A stretch of 44,183 nucleotides of DNA from a virus: IMG/VR virus record IMGVR_UViG_3300033153_005033, positions 1 through 44,183 of that record, one strand, 5' to 3'. Positions within the stretch are counted from its first letter, which is position 1; each line of letters opens with the position of its first letter. The position numbers and the translations under genes were made by a program. This document shows positions 15,691 through 23,571 of this stretch, in pieces. Below the pieces are notes generated by a model that had not been told where the DNA came from, ran no database searches, and was given only the letters and a program-made list of their open reading frames with translations.

Positions 15691-15873
15691 ATGAATTTAT
15701 ATAGGTTATACTTACTAAATTGTGGGTTATTGGGAGCAGTTACCCACCACATTTATAAGGATGGTTTTGAGTCTATCACACCCTACAACATTGAGTTAGC
15801 GTTATTAGCAGCTGTAGTAGTTACTAACGTTGTCAGCTTATTTTATTTAGGCGTAGTGAAGAAGAAAGTCTAA
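15691..15873 (+). CDS. Small membrane protein, 60 aa
   Basis: ATG follows TAGGAG. It is the first gene after the promoter at 15618. Two hydrophobic segments (about 5-18 and 35-55) and a KKK tail indicate a two-TM inner-membrane protein. No family recognised. Confidence 0.6.
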   Translation: MNLYRLYLLNCGLLGAVTHHIYKDGFESITPYNIELALLAAVVVTNVVSLFYLGVVKKKV

Positions 15874-15874
15874 C

Positions 15875-16225
15875 ATGAAAATAACTAAACAAGACATTGG
15901 AAGAACGGTAATGACTAGAGATGGACAACAGTTCACTCTAACAGGTTGGTCAGACGACTCTGTGTATAAAATAAATTCCGCTCCTTATTGTTGGACTGAT
16001 GAGGGGTTTTATATGCATAGTATATCAGAACATTCTTTGGACATTGTAGCATTCTTAAAAAAAGATTGTGTTAGCATGTTCTCAAGTTACTACGGAGAAG
16101 ACTCTTCGGACTACGTGTCGTGCTCACATGAATGGGTGGGGTCTGGGTTCTCTGGAGGATCTGTATGGTGCAAAATATGCGACCTTGATTACAACGAAAA
16201 ATTACACGGAGACAGCGGATTATGA
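15875..16225 (+). CDS. Hypothetical protein with possible zinc-binding C-terminus
   Basis: 116 aa. The N-terminal KQDIGRTVMTRDGQQFTLTGW looks like a small beta-barrel (KOW/SH3-like) start. Near the end, Cys83-x-His85, Cys99-x2-Cys102 and His111 could form a zinc site. It overlaps the next gene by ATGA. Function unknown. Confidence 0.6.
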   Translation: MKITKQDIGRTVMTRDGQQFTLTGWSDDSVYKINSAPYCWTDEGFYMHSISEHSLDIVAFLKKDCVSMFSSYYGEDSSDYVSCSHEWVGSGFSGGSVWCKICDLDYNEKLHGDSGL

Positions 16226-16452
16226 AATATTTATTATTACTATTATTGTTAAGTTGTGGCTGCACTACACAAAGTTACTATTACGAGGTCACTCTTCCTT
16301 CTGGGGAGGTAGTAAACTGTGACATCTACTACTCTTACTCTGGAGACCCTGTAGTATACGTAGAAGACTGTACTAATGGACAAGAGTATGTCATCTTATC
16401 TGGAGTAACGTCTTATAAAAAAGTTTACAAGGAGTTATCAGATGTGGATTAA
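16222..16452 (+). CDS. Small predicted lipoprotein, 76 aa
   Basis: MKY plus a run of leucines ends in LLSCGC, a signal peptide with a cysteine near position 12-14 suitable for lipidation. The mature part is beta-rich with two more cysteines. Starts in an ATGA overlap. Likely envelope-located; no family recognised. Confidence 0.65.
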   Translation: MKYLLLLLLLSCGCTTQSYYYEVTLPSGEVVNCDIYYSYSGDPVVYVEDCTNGQEYVILSGVTSYKKVYKELSDVD

Positions 16453-16726
16453 AATGATGTTTCTAACTTATATGAGCATAAGTGTGGTGGGCCAAGAAAA
16501 TGATGGCACATACAACTACTTGTTAATCACTAAGAGTAAACTTAATCGAAAATCTATATCTATCTCCACTAAGCAAGTGATCCCTTATAAATTGGGAGAA
16601 GAGTTTATTGGATATGTGTACGGAGAGTGTACGGACACCATGACTATAAATGAGAGCTATGTCACAAACAAAGAATACTTGTGTCTAGCAGACAGAGTAG
16701 TAACCAATAAAGGAGTGTACGAATGA
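16442..16726 (+). CDS. Putative exported small protein, 94 aa
   Basis: A short hydrophobic N-terminus (MWIKMMFLTYMSISVVGQ) could be a signal peptide. The remainder is beta-rich with two cysteines. Overlaps both neighbours by a few bases. Not recognised. Confidence 0.55.
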   Translation: MWIKMMFLTYMSISVVGQENDGTYNYLLITKSKLNRKSISISTKQVIPYKLGEEFIGYVYGECTDTMTINESYVTNKEYLCLADRVVTNKGVYE

Positions 16727-16980
16727 CTGCAATTGAAGTATATTCTCTAGGTTGTATAGTTGGTTTTGTATCACTAGTCACTCTAGAAACTTACGTAGAA
16801 GGACTAGATGAGAGTGTAGTGGGTGTTGCGCTTTTGTGTAGTGTGCTTAGTTGGCTCCTTGTGTCGTTGGTTTTGCGAGAGGGAATACTAGAAATAATGA
16901 AACGTCATAACCTAAGATTAACAATTAAGAGGAGATATAATGGACGCATCAAACTTAACTCAAGTAGTCGAACTACTTAA
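16723..16980 (+). CDS. Small membrane protein, 85 aa
   Basis: ATGA overlap with the previous gene. Two hydrophobic stretches (about 5-22 and 33-52) are followed by a basic tail rich in Arg and Lys, expected to remain in the cytoplasm. It overlaps the next gene by 41 nt in another frame. Not recognised. Confidence 0.55.
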   Translation: MTAIEVYSLGCIVGFVSLVTLETYVEGLDESVVGVALLCSVLSWLLVSLVLREGILEIMKRHNLRLTIKRRYNGRIKLNSSSRTT

Positions 16981-17140
16981 AACTGTATCGGGGGATGCCA
17001 GCTCTGCTGTAATCACCTACTTTGTAATATCTGGTTTAGTACCCTTGCTCAAATTTGTAGTGAGTTGGGGTGGAGCTTATTACATCGTAAAGTTAATCAC
17101 TAGTTTATTTAGTGTGCAGATAGAGAAGAAGAAGCTATGA
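16940..17140 (+). CDS. Small membrane protein, 66 aa
   Basis: ATG follows GAGGAG inside the previous gene. Hydrophobic segments at about 22-38 and 43-57 and a lysine tail suggest two TM helices. A holin-like role is conceivable given the size but there is no supporting neighbour. Confidence 0.55.
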   Translation: MDASNLTQVVELLKTVSGDASSAVITYFVISGLVPLLKFVVSWGGAYYIVKLITSLFSVQIEKKKL

Positions 17141-17298
17141 TGAATACAGTTGACCTAATATTTATTGGAGTATTCAGTATACTACTTCTTATATCTGTGC
17201 TATCTTGGGTGATTCGTGTTTACGAGATCTACTTAGATAATAAACTCGAATTAGCTAAAATTGAATTAGCTAAAATAAAGAAGAGGGAGCCGAGATGA
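17137..17298 (+). CDS. Single-TM small protein, 53 aa
   Basis: Read directly from the sequence: ATG at 17137 in an ATGA overlap, TGA at 17296-17298. One TM segment (about 6-26) is followed by a charged helix with a repeated LELAKIELAKIK pattern. It overlaps the downstream lipoprotein gene by ATGA, which supports it being real. A TM plus amphipathic helix fits an envelope-protein partner. Confidence 0.6.
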   Translation: MMNTVDLIFIGVFSILLLISVLSWVIRVYEIYLDNKLELAKIELAKIKKREPR

Positions 17299-17528
17299 TT
17301 AGAATATTTTTAATGAGCCTATTATTAACTGGTTGTATCACTACCTCTACTGGTGCTGTTGGAGCTAAGTACTCTTCAATGAATTGGGGCTATTATACAG
17401 ACATGAGTAGCGTAGTGGCTCATTGCTACCCCAACGAATATAGAATCATAGCCAGAAACTATAGAAATATATTCGGTGCAGGGTACATTCAAACGATATA
17501 CACCTGCTCTTTATCAAAGGGTTTATGA
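17295..17528 (+). CDS. Small predicted lipoprotein, 77 aa
   Basis: Good lipobox LTGC with Cys14 after a short hydrophobic core; AGAGGGAG precedes the ATG. The mature part is aromatic-rich with two cysteines that could pair. Likely anchored in an envelope membrane. Not recognised. Confidence 0.68.
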   Translation: MIRIFLMSLLLTGCITTSTGAVGAKYSSMNWGYYTDMSSVVAHCYPNEYRIIARNYRNIFGAGYIQTIYTCSLSKGL

Positions 17529-17626
17529 TGGAGAGAACATTGTTAAGGTCGATCTGTTGCAGTAAAAATATCATGCGTAGACTATGAGGCTATCAAAGAT
17601 CATGGGTACCACAGTAAGGAGAAGAA

Positions 17627-18037
17627 ATGAGTAGAGGCATAGATTGCCTGATAGCTGAACATGTGTTTGATTGGGAAGCGATAGCTGTTGACGAAGACGG
17701 TCAACTAATAGGACATTGGGACGATGAAGATGGTGGCAACAGAAGTGTAGTGCCGCAGTACTCTAAACACGATGTGTATGCACTGGCAATCATTGAAAAG
17801 CTAAACTACCTGTCCTTCTCCATCAACAGAGAAAGTTGTTCGGGAGTTAGGTGGGATGTAGAGGCCTACAATGACTTGGGTATCAAAGAGAAGTGGGCGG
17901 CAACTTGTCAAGACAGTCTTGCAATGGCAGTGTGCCTAGTGGCATTAAAGTCTAAAGGAGTAGTGATACCCTATACAGAACAAGACGTAGAGGAATTTTT
18001 AAGAAACAACACAGAGTTATTTGACCAGCTAGACTAA
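17627..18037 (+). CDS. Phage ABA-sandwich domain protein
   Basis: 136 aa. MSRGIDCLIAEHVFDW at the start, VVPQYSKHDVYAL in the middle and a final SLAMAVCLVALKSKGV helix are the hallmarks of the phage ABA-sandwich family (PF18066-type), widespread in phages and of unknown function. A paralogue lies at 21664. ATG follows AAGGAGAAGAA. The 98 nt before it (17529-17626) hold only a doubtful 20-codon ORF. Confidence 0.72.
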   Translation: MSRGIDCLIAEHVFDWEAIAVDEDGQLIGHWDDEDGGNRSVVPQYSKHDVYALAIIEKLNYLSFSINRESCSGVRWDVEAYNDLGIKEKWAATCQDSLAMAVCLVALKSKGVVIPYTEQDVEEFLRNNTELFDQLD

Positions 18038-18086
18038 TGATTTCACAATATGAAGTCACATCAGATAATGAAATGATAGGGGATAT

Positions 18087-18275
18087 ATGTTAAGTAGAGA
18101 GCAAAGGAAATGTATAGCCCTAGAGCTACTATACGATGCCGTAGAAATGTGGGAGATTTGTAGAAGGCTTGACGATGTTGATGTCCCAGGATCTACAGAA
18201 GAGCACATGGAGTCTATACATGCACTGATAAGCGCATTTAACCTAGTTAAAGTAATAGTAGAGGAGAATTCGTGA
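18087..18275 (+). CDS. Small acidic hypothetical protein, 62 aa
   Basis: ATG follows ATAGGGGAT. The protein is helical and soluble with two or three cysteines. It overlaps the next gene by 4 nt. Not recognised. Confidence 0.5.
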   Translation: MLSREQRKCIALELLYDAVEMWEICRRLDDVDVPGSTEEHMESIHALISAFNLVKVIVEENS

Positions 18276-18454
18276 TTGAATTGAAATATAACCATAGTAA
18301 TATGAGAAGCGGTAAAGTGACTGAAACAGCGTCAGTAGTACTGCCTCACGACGACATTAGTATGGAAGACTTTTATGAAGCAGTCAAGAGGTTTGCACTT
18401 GTGTGTGGGTATCATCCAGACACTGTTACTGAGTATTTTGGAGAAGGTGGATGA
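18272..18454 (+). CDS. Small hypothetical protein, 60 aa
   Basis: GTG start in a GTGA overlap, with GAGGAG upstream. The protein is soluble with a beta-strand-like N-terminus followed by a helix (DISMEDFYEAVKRFALVCGY). Small phage proteins of this layout are common; function unknown. Confidence 0.55.
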   Translation: MIELKYNHSNMRSGKVTETASVVLPHDDISMEDFYEAVKRFALVCGYHPDTVTEYFGEGG

Positions 18455-18972
18455 AGTATTTATTAATATTAGGACTACTATTCACAGCTTGCGAAGCTGA
18501 GAGTCGAACTAAAGAGGAACTACTTACTAAGATTCAAGAGCTAGAGAAGATAGTTCAAAAGATGAGTCCTAGTGAGTCTAGGTGGAAAGCTGAATATAAT
18601 GAAACATACTATACTATATATAGTGGTGGGAACGTGTATGAAAGCTTTTTCGTCAAATACCACGAGGACTTAAGGAGGCTTAATTCTGGCAACATGTTCA
18701 AAGACAAGGCTACTGCACAACACTACGCAAAGAAGCGAGCAGCTAGACAAAGACTGGAACTGTTAGCACTTGCACTTAATGGTGAGATTGTGGAGTTTGC
18801 GACACATACCAATAAATACATACTGATTGGAAGCAGAGGTAAAATAAGTGTCTACGCCATTAGCAGTATGAACTCTGGTGAGGTATTATTTAAGACAAGA
18901 GCGTTAGCTGAAAGAGCTATAGATCTGACCAGTAAAGAAGACTTAACCACATTATTCGGGAGTAAGAAATGA
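18451..18972 (+). CDS. Predicted lipoprotein with coiled coil, 173 aa
   Basis: Signal peptide with lipobox FTAC (Cys14). Residues 20-40 form a short coiled coil. A GNMFKDKATAQHYAKKRAARQRL region (about 79-101) follows, a segment type that recurs in phage proteins of unknown function. The protein would be tethered to an envelope membrane by its N-terminal lipid. ATGA overlaps occur on both sides. Confidence 0.65.
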   Translation: MKYLLILGLLFTACEAESRTKEELLTKIQELEKIVQKMSPSESRWKAEYNETYYTIYSGGNVYESFFVKYHEDLRRLNSGNMFKDKATAQHYAKKRAARQRLELLALALNGEIVEFATHTNKYILIGSRGKISVYAISSMNSGEVLFKTRALAERAIDLTSKEDLTTLFGSKK

Positions 18973-19088
18973 GTTCGGGACTTATATTTTTAGGAATAGT
19001 AATACTTCTAACCAGCTTATCTGAAGCATACGATAAGCATTGTGACTCTAAGGTAGAGATAGAGAGAATTAAGAAGGAGAAGAAATGA
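18969..19088 (+). CDS. Tiny single-TM protein, 39 aa
   Basis: Read directly: ATG at 18969 overlaps the previous stop and TGA at 19086-19088 overlaps the next ATG. A TM segment at 4-17 is followed by a charged tail. The overlaps on both sides support it as a real gene. Confidence 0.5.
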   Translation: MSSGLIFLGIVILLTSLSEAYDKHCDSKVEIERIKKEKK

Positions 19089-19438
19089 GTAAATTTAATT
19101 TATATTTATGGACTAGATTGGATGATGTGAAAGCCCTCTTTGTCGCACTTATTATACTATCAATTATCACTGCTGCGGTATCGGGTGTAGTACTTGGGGA
19201 AGCTAGAACCCAAGAAGCATTAGACATAGCAATGACTATACTAATTGGGGCAGGAATTACAGTTGTTATGAATACAATACTTGTAATACTCACACCAACA
19301 AGTAGGGATGTAGCACTAATCTGGGGACTAGAATCGCTCACCAATAACAAAGAGCTAGCTAAACTACCAGATAATGTAATTAAAGCTACTAATAATTACC
19401 TAGAAGGTCTACAACCTAAACCAGAGGAGAAGGAATGA
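19085..19438 (+). CDS. Membrane protein with two TM helices, 117 aa
   Basis: ATG follows AAGGAGAAGAA, the same start context as at 17627. TM segments are near 17-36 and 47-68, followed by a soluble helical tail that is charged and ends PKPEEKE. Not recognised. Confidence 0.6.
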   Translation: MSKFNLYLWTRLDDVKALFVALIILSIITAAVSGVVLGEARTQEALDIAMTILIGAGITVVMNTILVILTPTSRDVALIWGLESLTNNKELAKLPDNVIKATNNYLEGLQPKPEEKE

Positions 19439-19635
19439 TTAATTTAATAATGGCAATAGCAATGTTGTGCCAAGTAAAACCAATTAAACTAATGAGTGCG
19501 GAGCAGGTAGACCAATACCAGTTGACGTGTCAGCAAGAGTACTTCAAATGTGTCACCAAAAAAAGACTAGCTACCACCGCCCTAGCGGAGTGTTTGTTAG
19601 AGAGAAAGATCAACAAAGTAAAGAGAAGTAAATAA
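19435..19635 (+). CDS. Small exported or membrane protein with cysteine pair, 66 aa
   Basis: ATGA overlap. A hydrophobic N-terminus (1-13) with Cys12 is followed by a helical segment with CQQEYFKC and AECLLERK. The cysteine spacing suggests a disulfide-stapled helical hairpin. Very basic C-terminus. Not recognised. Confidence 0.55.
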   Translation: MINLIMAIAMLCQVKPIKLMSAEQVDQYQLTCQQEYFKCVTKKRLATTALAECLLERKINKVKRSK

Positions 19636-19988
19636 TGCTCAAACCAATAAAATACTTACTACTTCTCGCTTTGTTCTTAAGCTGCTCACATGCTAACATA
19701 GAAGCTAGATTATCAGAGTTAGAAACTTACCAAAAAGCTATAGGCGATTCTGTAGAAAAAACTCAGAGAATAGTTATGACTAATCTACTTTATGGTGATC
19801 TTGAAGCTGGGTGCCGTGATCTGTTTGTTGACGATCCTTGGAAAGAAGTAGTTTTTTACGTAGACACTAGCCTATCTTTCTCCCCTAACGTAATATGTGT
19901 GAGTTATTCTATAGAAGGTGGTAAAGAGGCGTTACACTTGGAACAATTATTACAACGTTTAGGAATGGAGAAAATAGAATGGAACTAA
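19635..19988 (+). CDS. Predicted lipoprotein, 117 aa
   Basis: The hydrophobic signal sequence ends FLSC, with Cys17 as the likely lipid site. A short coiled coil (about 21-45) comes next, then a beta-rich part with two cysteines. It overlaps the kinase gene by 10 nt. Confidence 0.65.
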   Translation: MLKPIKYLLLLALFLSCSHANIEARLSELETYQKAIGDSVEKTQRIVMTNLLYGDLEAGCRDLFVDDPWKEVVFYVDTSLSFSPNVICVSYSIEGGKEALHLEQLLQRLGMEKIEWN

Positions 19989-20578
19989 TAGCTATATCAG
20001 GACACAAAGGCTCAGGGAAAGACACAGCAGCTGACTACCTTGTTAAACATTGTGGATACACTAGACTATCTTTTGCGGACACCTTAAAGAAGATGGTAGC
20101 AGAACAATACAAAATACCTTTAAACTTTATGCATGATCAAACGTTGAAAGAGAAAGCTCTCCTAAAATACCCAGTAGTAAACACTGACGGGTTCACTAAA
20201 CAAGTACAAGAACTACTAAAAGATGAGTTTGCTAGAGTAGGAACCAATGACTACTGGACTCCTAGAGCATTGTGTATCTTGGAAGGTTCCGTGAAGAGGT
20301 CTGTGATATCCTCTTATTGGGTACAAGTAGTACTAAAGTCTATTGAAGAGTTAGGAGCCTCTGCTAAAGTAGTGATACCAGACTTAAGGTATAGATCAGA
20401 GATCCGTCAGATATTAGAAGCGTTTCCAGAAGCTAAGATAACAAGAGTTGATAGAGGGTTGGTAATAACTACTGACGATCCCTCAGAAAGAGATTTAGAT
20501 GATTACCAGTTTACTAACGTGTTGGACAACACCAAAGACATCAAACACTTACAACTACAACTAAATAATTTTATTTAA
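19979..20578 (+). CDS. Deoxynucleoside monophosphate kinase
   Basis: Phosphorylates dNMPs to dNDPs. The P-loop is GHKGSGKDT (8-16), with the Asp-Thr ending typical of the T4 gp1 family. VIPDLRYRSEI and the late DDPSERDLDDYQF match the lid and acceptor regions of that family. Length 199 aa is slightly shorter than T4 gp1 (241 aa). It complements the RNR, dUTPase and ThyX of this phage. Confidence 0.88.
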   Translation: MELIAISGHKGSGKDTAADYLVKHCGYTRLSFADTLKKMVAEQYKIPLNFMHDQTLKEKALLKYPVVNTDGFTKQVQELLKDEFARVGTNDYWTPRALCILEGSVKRSVISSYWVQVVLKSIEELGASAKVVIPDLRYRSEIRQILEAFPEAKITRVDRGLVITTDDPSERDLDDYQFTNVLDNTKDIKHLQLQLNNFI

Positions 20579-20581
20579 GGC

Positions 20582-20610
20582 TTGACTTTTTAGATCAGTT
20601 AGACTATTAT
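20582..20610 (+). promoter_or_regulatory. Sigma70-like promoter, second copy
   Basis: TTGACT (20582-20587), 17-nt spacer, TATTAT (20605-20610). Flanks match the promoter at 15618-15646 almost base for base around both hexamers. Located in the gap after the kinase gene, 21 nt before the TTG start at 20632. It would drive the metallophosphoesterase-to-histone operon. No hairpin is associated with this copy. Confidence 0.75.
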
Positions 20611-20631
20611 GTAGCAAGTGGAGGAGTTACC

Positions 20632-21228
20632 TTGAAATACTTTATATCAGATACTCACTTTAATCACAGTAATATAATCAAATATTGTGATCGGCCATTC
20701 GACTCTGTGGAAGAGATGAATGAGGTTCTAATTAAAAACTGGAACAATACAGTGGGCGAGGATGATACGGTGTATTTCTTAGGTGACTTCTCCATGTCAA
20801 TTGGAGCAGTAGATAGTATAACTAGAAGATTAAAAGGCCACAAGAAAATGATAACAGGAAATCATGACTGTTGTTTTAGTGGTCATAGAATGTGCCGAAA
20901 AGTGGACAAAGCCTTAGAAGTTAGGCACAGGTATTACACGGCTGGTTGGAGGTCTATCAAACCTGTCGACACCATTGAAGTGTGTGGAGTGGAAGTCAAC
21001 CTTAATCACTTCCCTTACAAAAAGATAAAAGATTCTAACAGACATGATAGACGTTACGATAAATATAGAATAGAAGATAATGGTTTGTGGTTACTTCACG
21101 GACATATTCACTCCAGCTCCCAGACTATGCTGGACAAGAGAATGATAGACGTAGGAGTAGATTGTAATGACTACGCTCCTGTGTCGGAAGAGAGAATAAA
21201 AGAGATTATGGAGAAAAACAATGTTTGA
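20632..21228 (+). CDS. Metallophosphoesterase
   Basis: TTG start after GAGGAG. The metal-binding motifs of the calcineurin-like family are complete: SDTHF (Asp7, His9), GDF (Asp52), GNHD (Asn77-Asp79), NHFPY (His126) and HGHIH (156-160). The 198-aa size matches phage and bacterial single-domain phosphoesterases acting on nucleotides or phosphoprotein/RNA substrates. The substrate cannot be deduced. Confidence 0.9.
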   Translation: MKYFISDTHFNHSNIIKYCDRPFDSVEEMNEVLIKNWNNTVGEDDTVYFLGDFSMSIGAVDSITRRLKGHKKMITGNHDCCFSGHRMCRKVDKALEVRHRYYTAGWRSIKPVDTIEVCGVEVNLNHFPYKKIKDSNRHDRRYDKYRIEDNGLWLLHGHIHSSSQTMLDKRMIDVGVDCNDYAPVSEERIKEIMEKNNV

Positions 21229-21658
21229 TACATACGTAACCAAAACTTCTTCGGCGCCTAGCCATACCAGTGTTACAGTACACGAACACAAAGCACCTAC
21301 AGACGAATCTGTCAAGCTTTTAAGGGAGATGGAGAAGACCTCTCAGGATAACATCCTAGCTACCTTAAGAGTAGAGAGTAACGTCGTTAATGGTGTTGCG
21401 CATGTTGTAAGAATGCCTCATTTATCAGACGTTGAAGTGATAACTATAATTAAGATAAACGGAACTGAAGTGGAAAACAGACACGTATTTAAGAATACGG
21501 ATCTAATGTCAGTCAGAGTGAACGACTTCTCCAAACTAAGAACGCAACTGCTCACTGATTGGGCTGCCGCCATATCTAGAGATTTAATATTAGAAGCATT
21601 AAAAGTAGATTCTGGGGATTTTGGTCCAGCTGTTAAAGAGATACTGAACATAGTGTAG
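21221..21658 (+). CDS. Conserved-type phage hypothetical protein, 145 aa
   Basis: Overlaps the previous gene by 8 nt. HEHKAPTDESVKLLREME (about 22-39) is a motif I associate with a widespread family of small phage proteins of unknown function. A beta-rich middle and a helical C-terminus follow. No catalytic motif seen. Confidence 0.65.
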   Translation: MFDTYVTKTSSAPSHTSVTVHEHKAPTDESVKLLREMEKTSQDNILATLRVESNVVNGVAHVVRMPHLSDVEVITIIKINGTEVENRHVFKNTDLMSVRVNDFSKLRTQLLTDWAAAISRDLILEALKVDSGDFGPAVKEILNIV

Positions 21659-21663
21659 GAGTT

Positions 21664-22035
21664 ATGATGAGTAGGAAAATAGACGCACTAATTGCCCAAC
21701 ATGTATTTGGGTATATAGTCTCCGAAGGTAGGGAGATACATGAAGGTATGTGCTATAGGAATAGTATTGATGGAATAGTCTTGGGAGAGGACTCCGTTAC
21801 TCCTGTCCCTTACTACTCTACTAACATATCAGATGCTTGGGAGGTAGAGAAAGTTTTCTCTGAAGACTGTAAGTACGTAAGCAGGTATTATTGTGGACCT
21901 GATGGAATAGAGTGGTGTTTTGACTTAGTAATCCCTGAAGACGGTCAAATAACGTCTTATCTAGGCGAAAGTAGTACGGCACCAATGGCTATATGTTTAG
22001 CTGCTTTAAAAGCTAAGGGAGTTGTTTATGAGTAA
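21664..22035 (+). CDS. Phage ABA-sandwich domain protein (paralogue)
   Basis: 123 aa with MSRKIDALIAQHVFGY, VPYYSTNISDAWEVEKVF and APMAICLAALKAKGV, the family hallmarks also seen at 17627. Here the Y-S-T-D/N-I-x-x-A-W block is complete. Two ATGs in tandem (21664 and 21667) are possible starts. Overlaps thyX. Function unknown. Confidence 0.78.
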   Translation: MMSRKIDALIAQHVFGYIVSEGREIHEGMCYRNSIDGIVLGEDSVTPVPYYSTNISDAWEVEKVFSEDCKYVSRYYCGPDGIEWCFDLVIPEDGQITSYLGESSTAPMAICLAALKAKGVVYE

Positions 22036-22669
22036 AGCTAAACTGGTATGGATTACTCCAGATGCTGAGAAGGTTATGATGTCTTGTGCAAGGGTATCCA
22101 ACCCTGCAAATCAGGACTCTGATGATACGAGACTGCTTAGCTACTGCATACGAAACAAACATTTTTCCATTTTTGAAATGGCTAACATGTGCGTAGAGAT
22201 CAACTGTTCCAGAACCATAGCAAGGCAGATACTTAGGCACAGATCCTTCGTTTATCAGGAATTTTCACAAAGGTACCAGGACGTTACAGCTTTAGGTACA
22301 GATCTTATTATAAGTCAGGCTAGGAGCCAAGACGATAAGAACAGGCAAAGTACTCACGACGATATGCCTCAGGACGACAAGGATTGGTTTGAAGCTACGC
22401 AAAAGGAAAGTTGGACCCAAGACCTCAAAAGGTATAAAGACGCCTTAGACAGGGGTATAGGCAAGGAGCAAGCTAGAGTATTCTTACCTGAAGGTTTAAC
22501 CCCTACTAGGATGTACATGAACGGTACGATACGGAGCTGGATACACTACTTACAACTACGTACTGGTAACGGCACTCAAATAGAGCACCAAGAAGTAGCT
22601 AAAGCTATATTAGAAGTATTTAAAACAGAAGTACCGACTATATACAACGCAGTTAAATGGGACACGTAA
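22028..22669 (+). CDS. thyX: Flavin-dependent thymidylate synthase ThyX
   Basis: Makes dTMP from dUMP using FAD, NADPH and methylene-tetrahydrofolate. The ThyX signature RHR-x7-S is present as RHRSFVYQEFSQRY (Arg70-His71-Arg72 to Ser80). A late LRTGNGTQIEHQEVA matches the C-terminal substrate-binding region. 213 aa is a normal length. A TTG at 22022 is in frame, but ATG 22028 lies 6 nt after AAGGGAG. It uses dUMP supplied by the dUTPase. Confidence 0.94.
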   Translation: MSKAKLVWITPDAEKVMMSCARVSNPANQDSDDTRLLSYCIRNKHFSIFEMANMCVEINCSRTIARQILRHRSFVYQEFSQRYQDVTALGTDLIISQARSQDDKNRQSTHDDMPQDDKDWFEATQKESWTQDLKRYKDALDRGIGKEQARVFLPEGLTPTRMYMNGTIRSWIHYLQLRTGNGTQIEHQEVAKAILEVFKTEVPTIYNAVKWDT

Positions 22670-22671
22670 AA

Positions 22672-23571
22672 ATGAAACAAAAAAATAAAAACTACTCAGG
22701 ATTCGTTAGTCGCAACGGACTATTCAAGGCTGCTGAAAATCAGGTATTGGTAGACAAGCTCCCTCCAGGTACTTACGGAGTAGAGCAAGACTTGGCTGGA
22801 AACTTGTACTTCAGGGACACAGAAGTTAATTGCGACTCCTTAGTAGACCTGCCTGACCCTGCTTACGAAAAGGTTGTGAACGAAATGGAACACTTCCTGA
22901 GACCAGAGACGAAACAAAGGTTCAAGGATTTAGGATATTTATACAAGAGAAGCTCACTGCTTCACGGTCTTCCAGGTACTGGAAAGACGTCAATCGTAAA
23001 TAGAGTAGCAAAAGCAACTATAAAAAAACAAGGCGTAGTACTATTGAATCCTGTACCTAGCGTACTACAAGAAGCCTTAACTATAATAAAAGACTTACAA
23101 CCAGAAGCTACTGTTCTAGTAGTCTTTGAAGAGCTTGACCAACTACTAGTAAACTATGAGTCAGAGCTTCTTAACGTATTAGACGGAGAAGTACAGAAGG
23201 ATAACGTAATTTATCTAGCTACTACTAACTTCATTAAAGAAGTACCTCCTAGACTACTAAGACCTGGAAGATTCTCTTCAGTTATTGAAGTAGGATACCC
23301 TAACGCAGCTGCTAGAAGAGCTTACCTAAGAACTAAGTTAAATGAAGATAAGGCTGTTAGTATTGCTAGTGCTACTAAAGGACTGTCTATAGACGAACTT
23401 AAAGAAGTAGTACAGTCAACTGAATGTTTTGAGTACGACCTAAAAGACACTATACAACGTATAAAAGACGTTAAGAAGTTGGCAGGAGAAGATAAGAGAG
23501 CTAGTGACGAGTACGATACTACTCTCTATGAAGAGAGGTTGATCAGTAGACATCACCACGGTAATCTTTGA
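22672..23571 (+). CDS. AAA+ ATPase (FtsH/Cdc48-type module)
   Basis: Residues 60-90 resemble the N-linker of AAA modules (DPAYEKVVNEMEHFLRP). Walker A is HGLPGTGKTS (98-107). The Walker B region VLVVFEELDQ has Glu where Asp is usual. Sensor 1 is ATTN (183-186) and the arginine-finger region is PPRLLRPGRF (192-201). The 299-aa protein has no protease domain, so it may unfold proteins for a separate protease such as the ClpP-like one, or act alone. An in-frame ATG at 22657 is possible; neither start has a strong ribosome site. Confidence 0.85.
   Translation: MKQKNKNYSGFVSRNGLFKAAENQVLVDKLPPGTYGVEQDLAGNLYFRDTEVNCDSLVDLPDPAYEKVVNEMEHFLRPETKQRFKDLGYLYKRSSLLHGLPGTGKTSIVNRVAKATIKKQGVVLLNPVPSVLQEALTIIKDLQPEATVLVVFEELDQLLVNYESELLNVLDGEVQKDNVIYLATTNFIKEVPPRLLRPGRFSSVIEVGYPNAAARRAYLRTKLNEDKAVSIASATKGLSIDELKEVVQSTECFEYDLKDTIQRIKDVKKLAGEDKRASDEYDTTLYEERLISRHHHGNL

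Noticed and set aside
16068-16322. Forward 84-codon frame overlapping two genes
   Set aside because: It overlaps the 15875 and 16222 genes, which are coupled by ATGA and have sensible products; the alternative product has no recognisable features.
17525-17587. 20-codon ORF after the lipoprotein at 17295
   Set aside because: It overlaps the previous stop, but is very short, without clear protein character; kept as intergenic.
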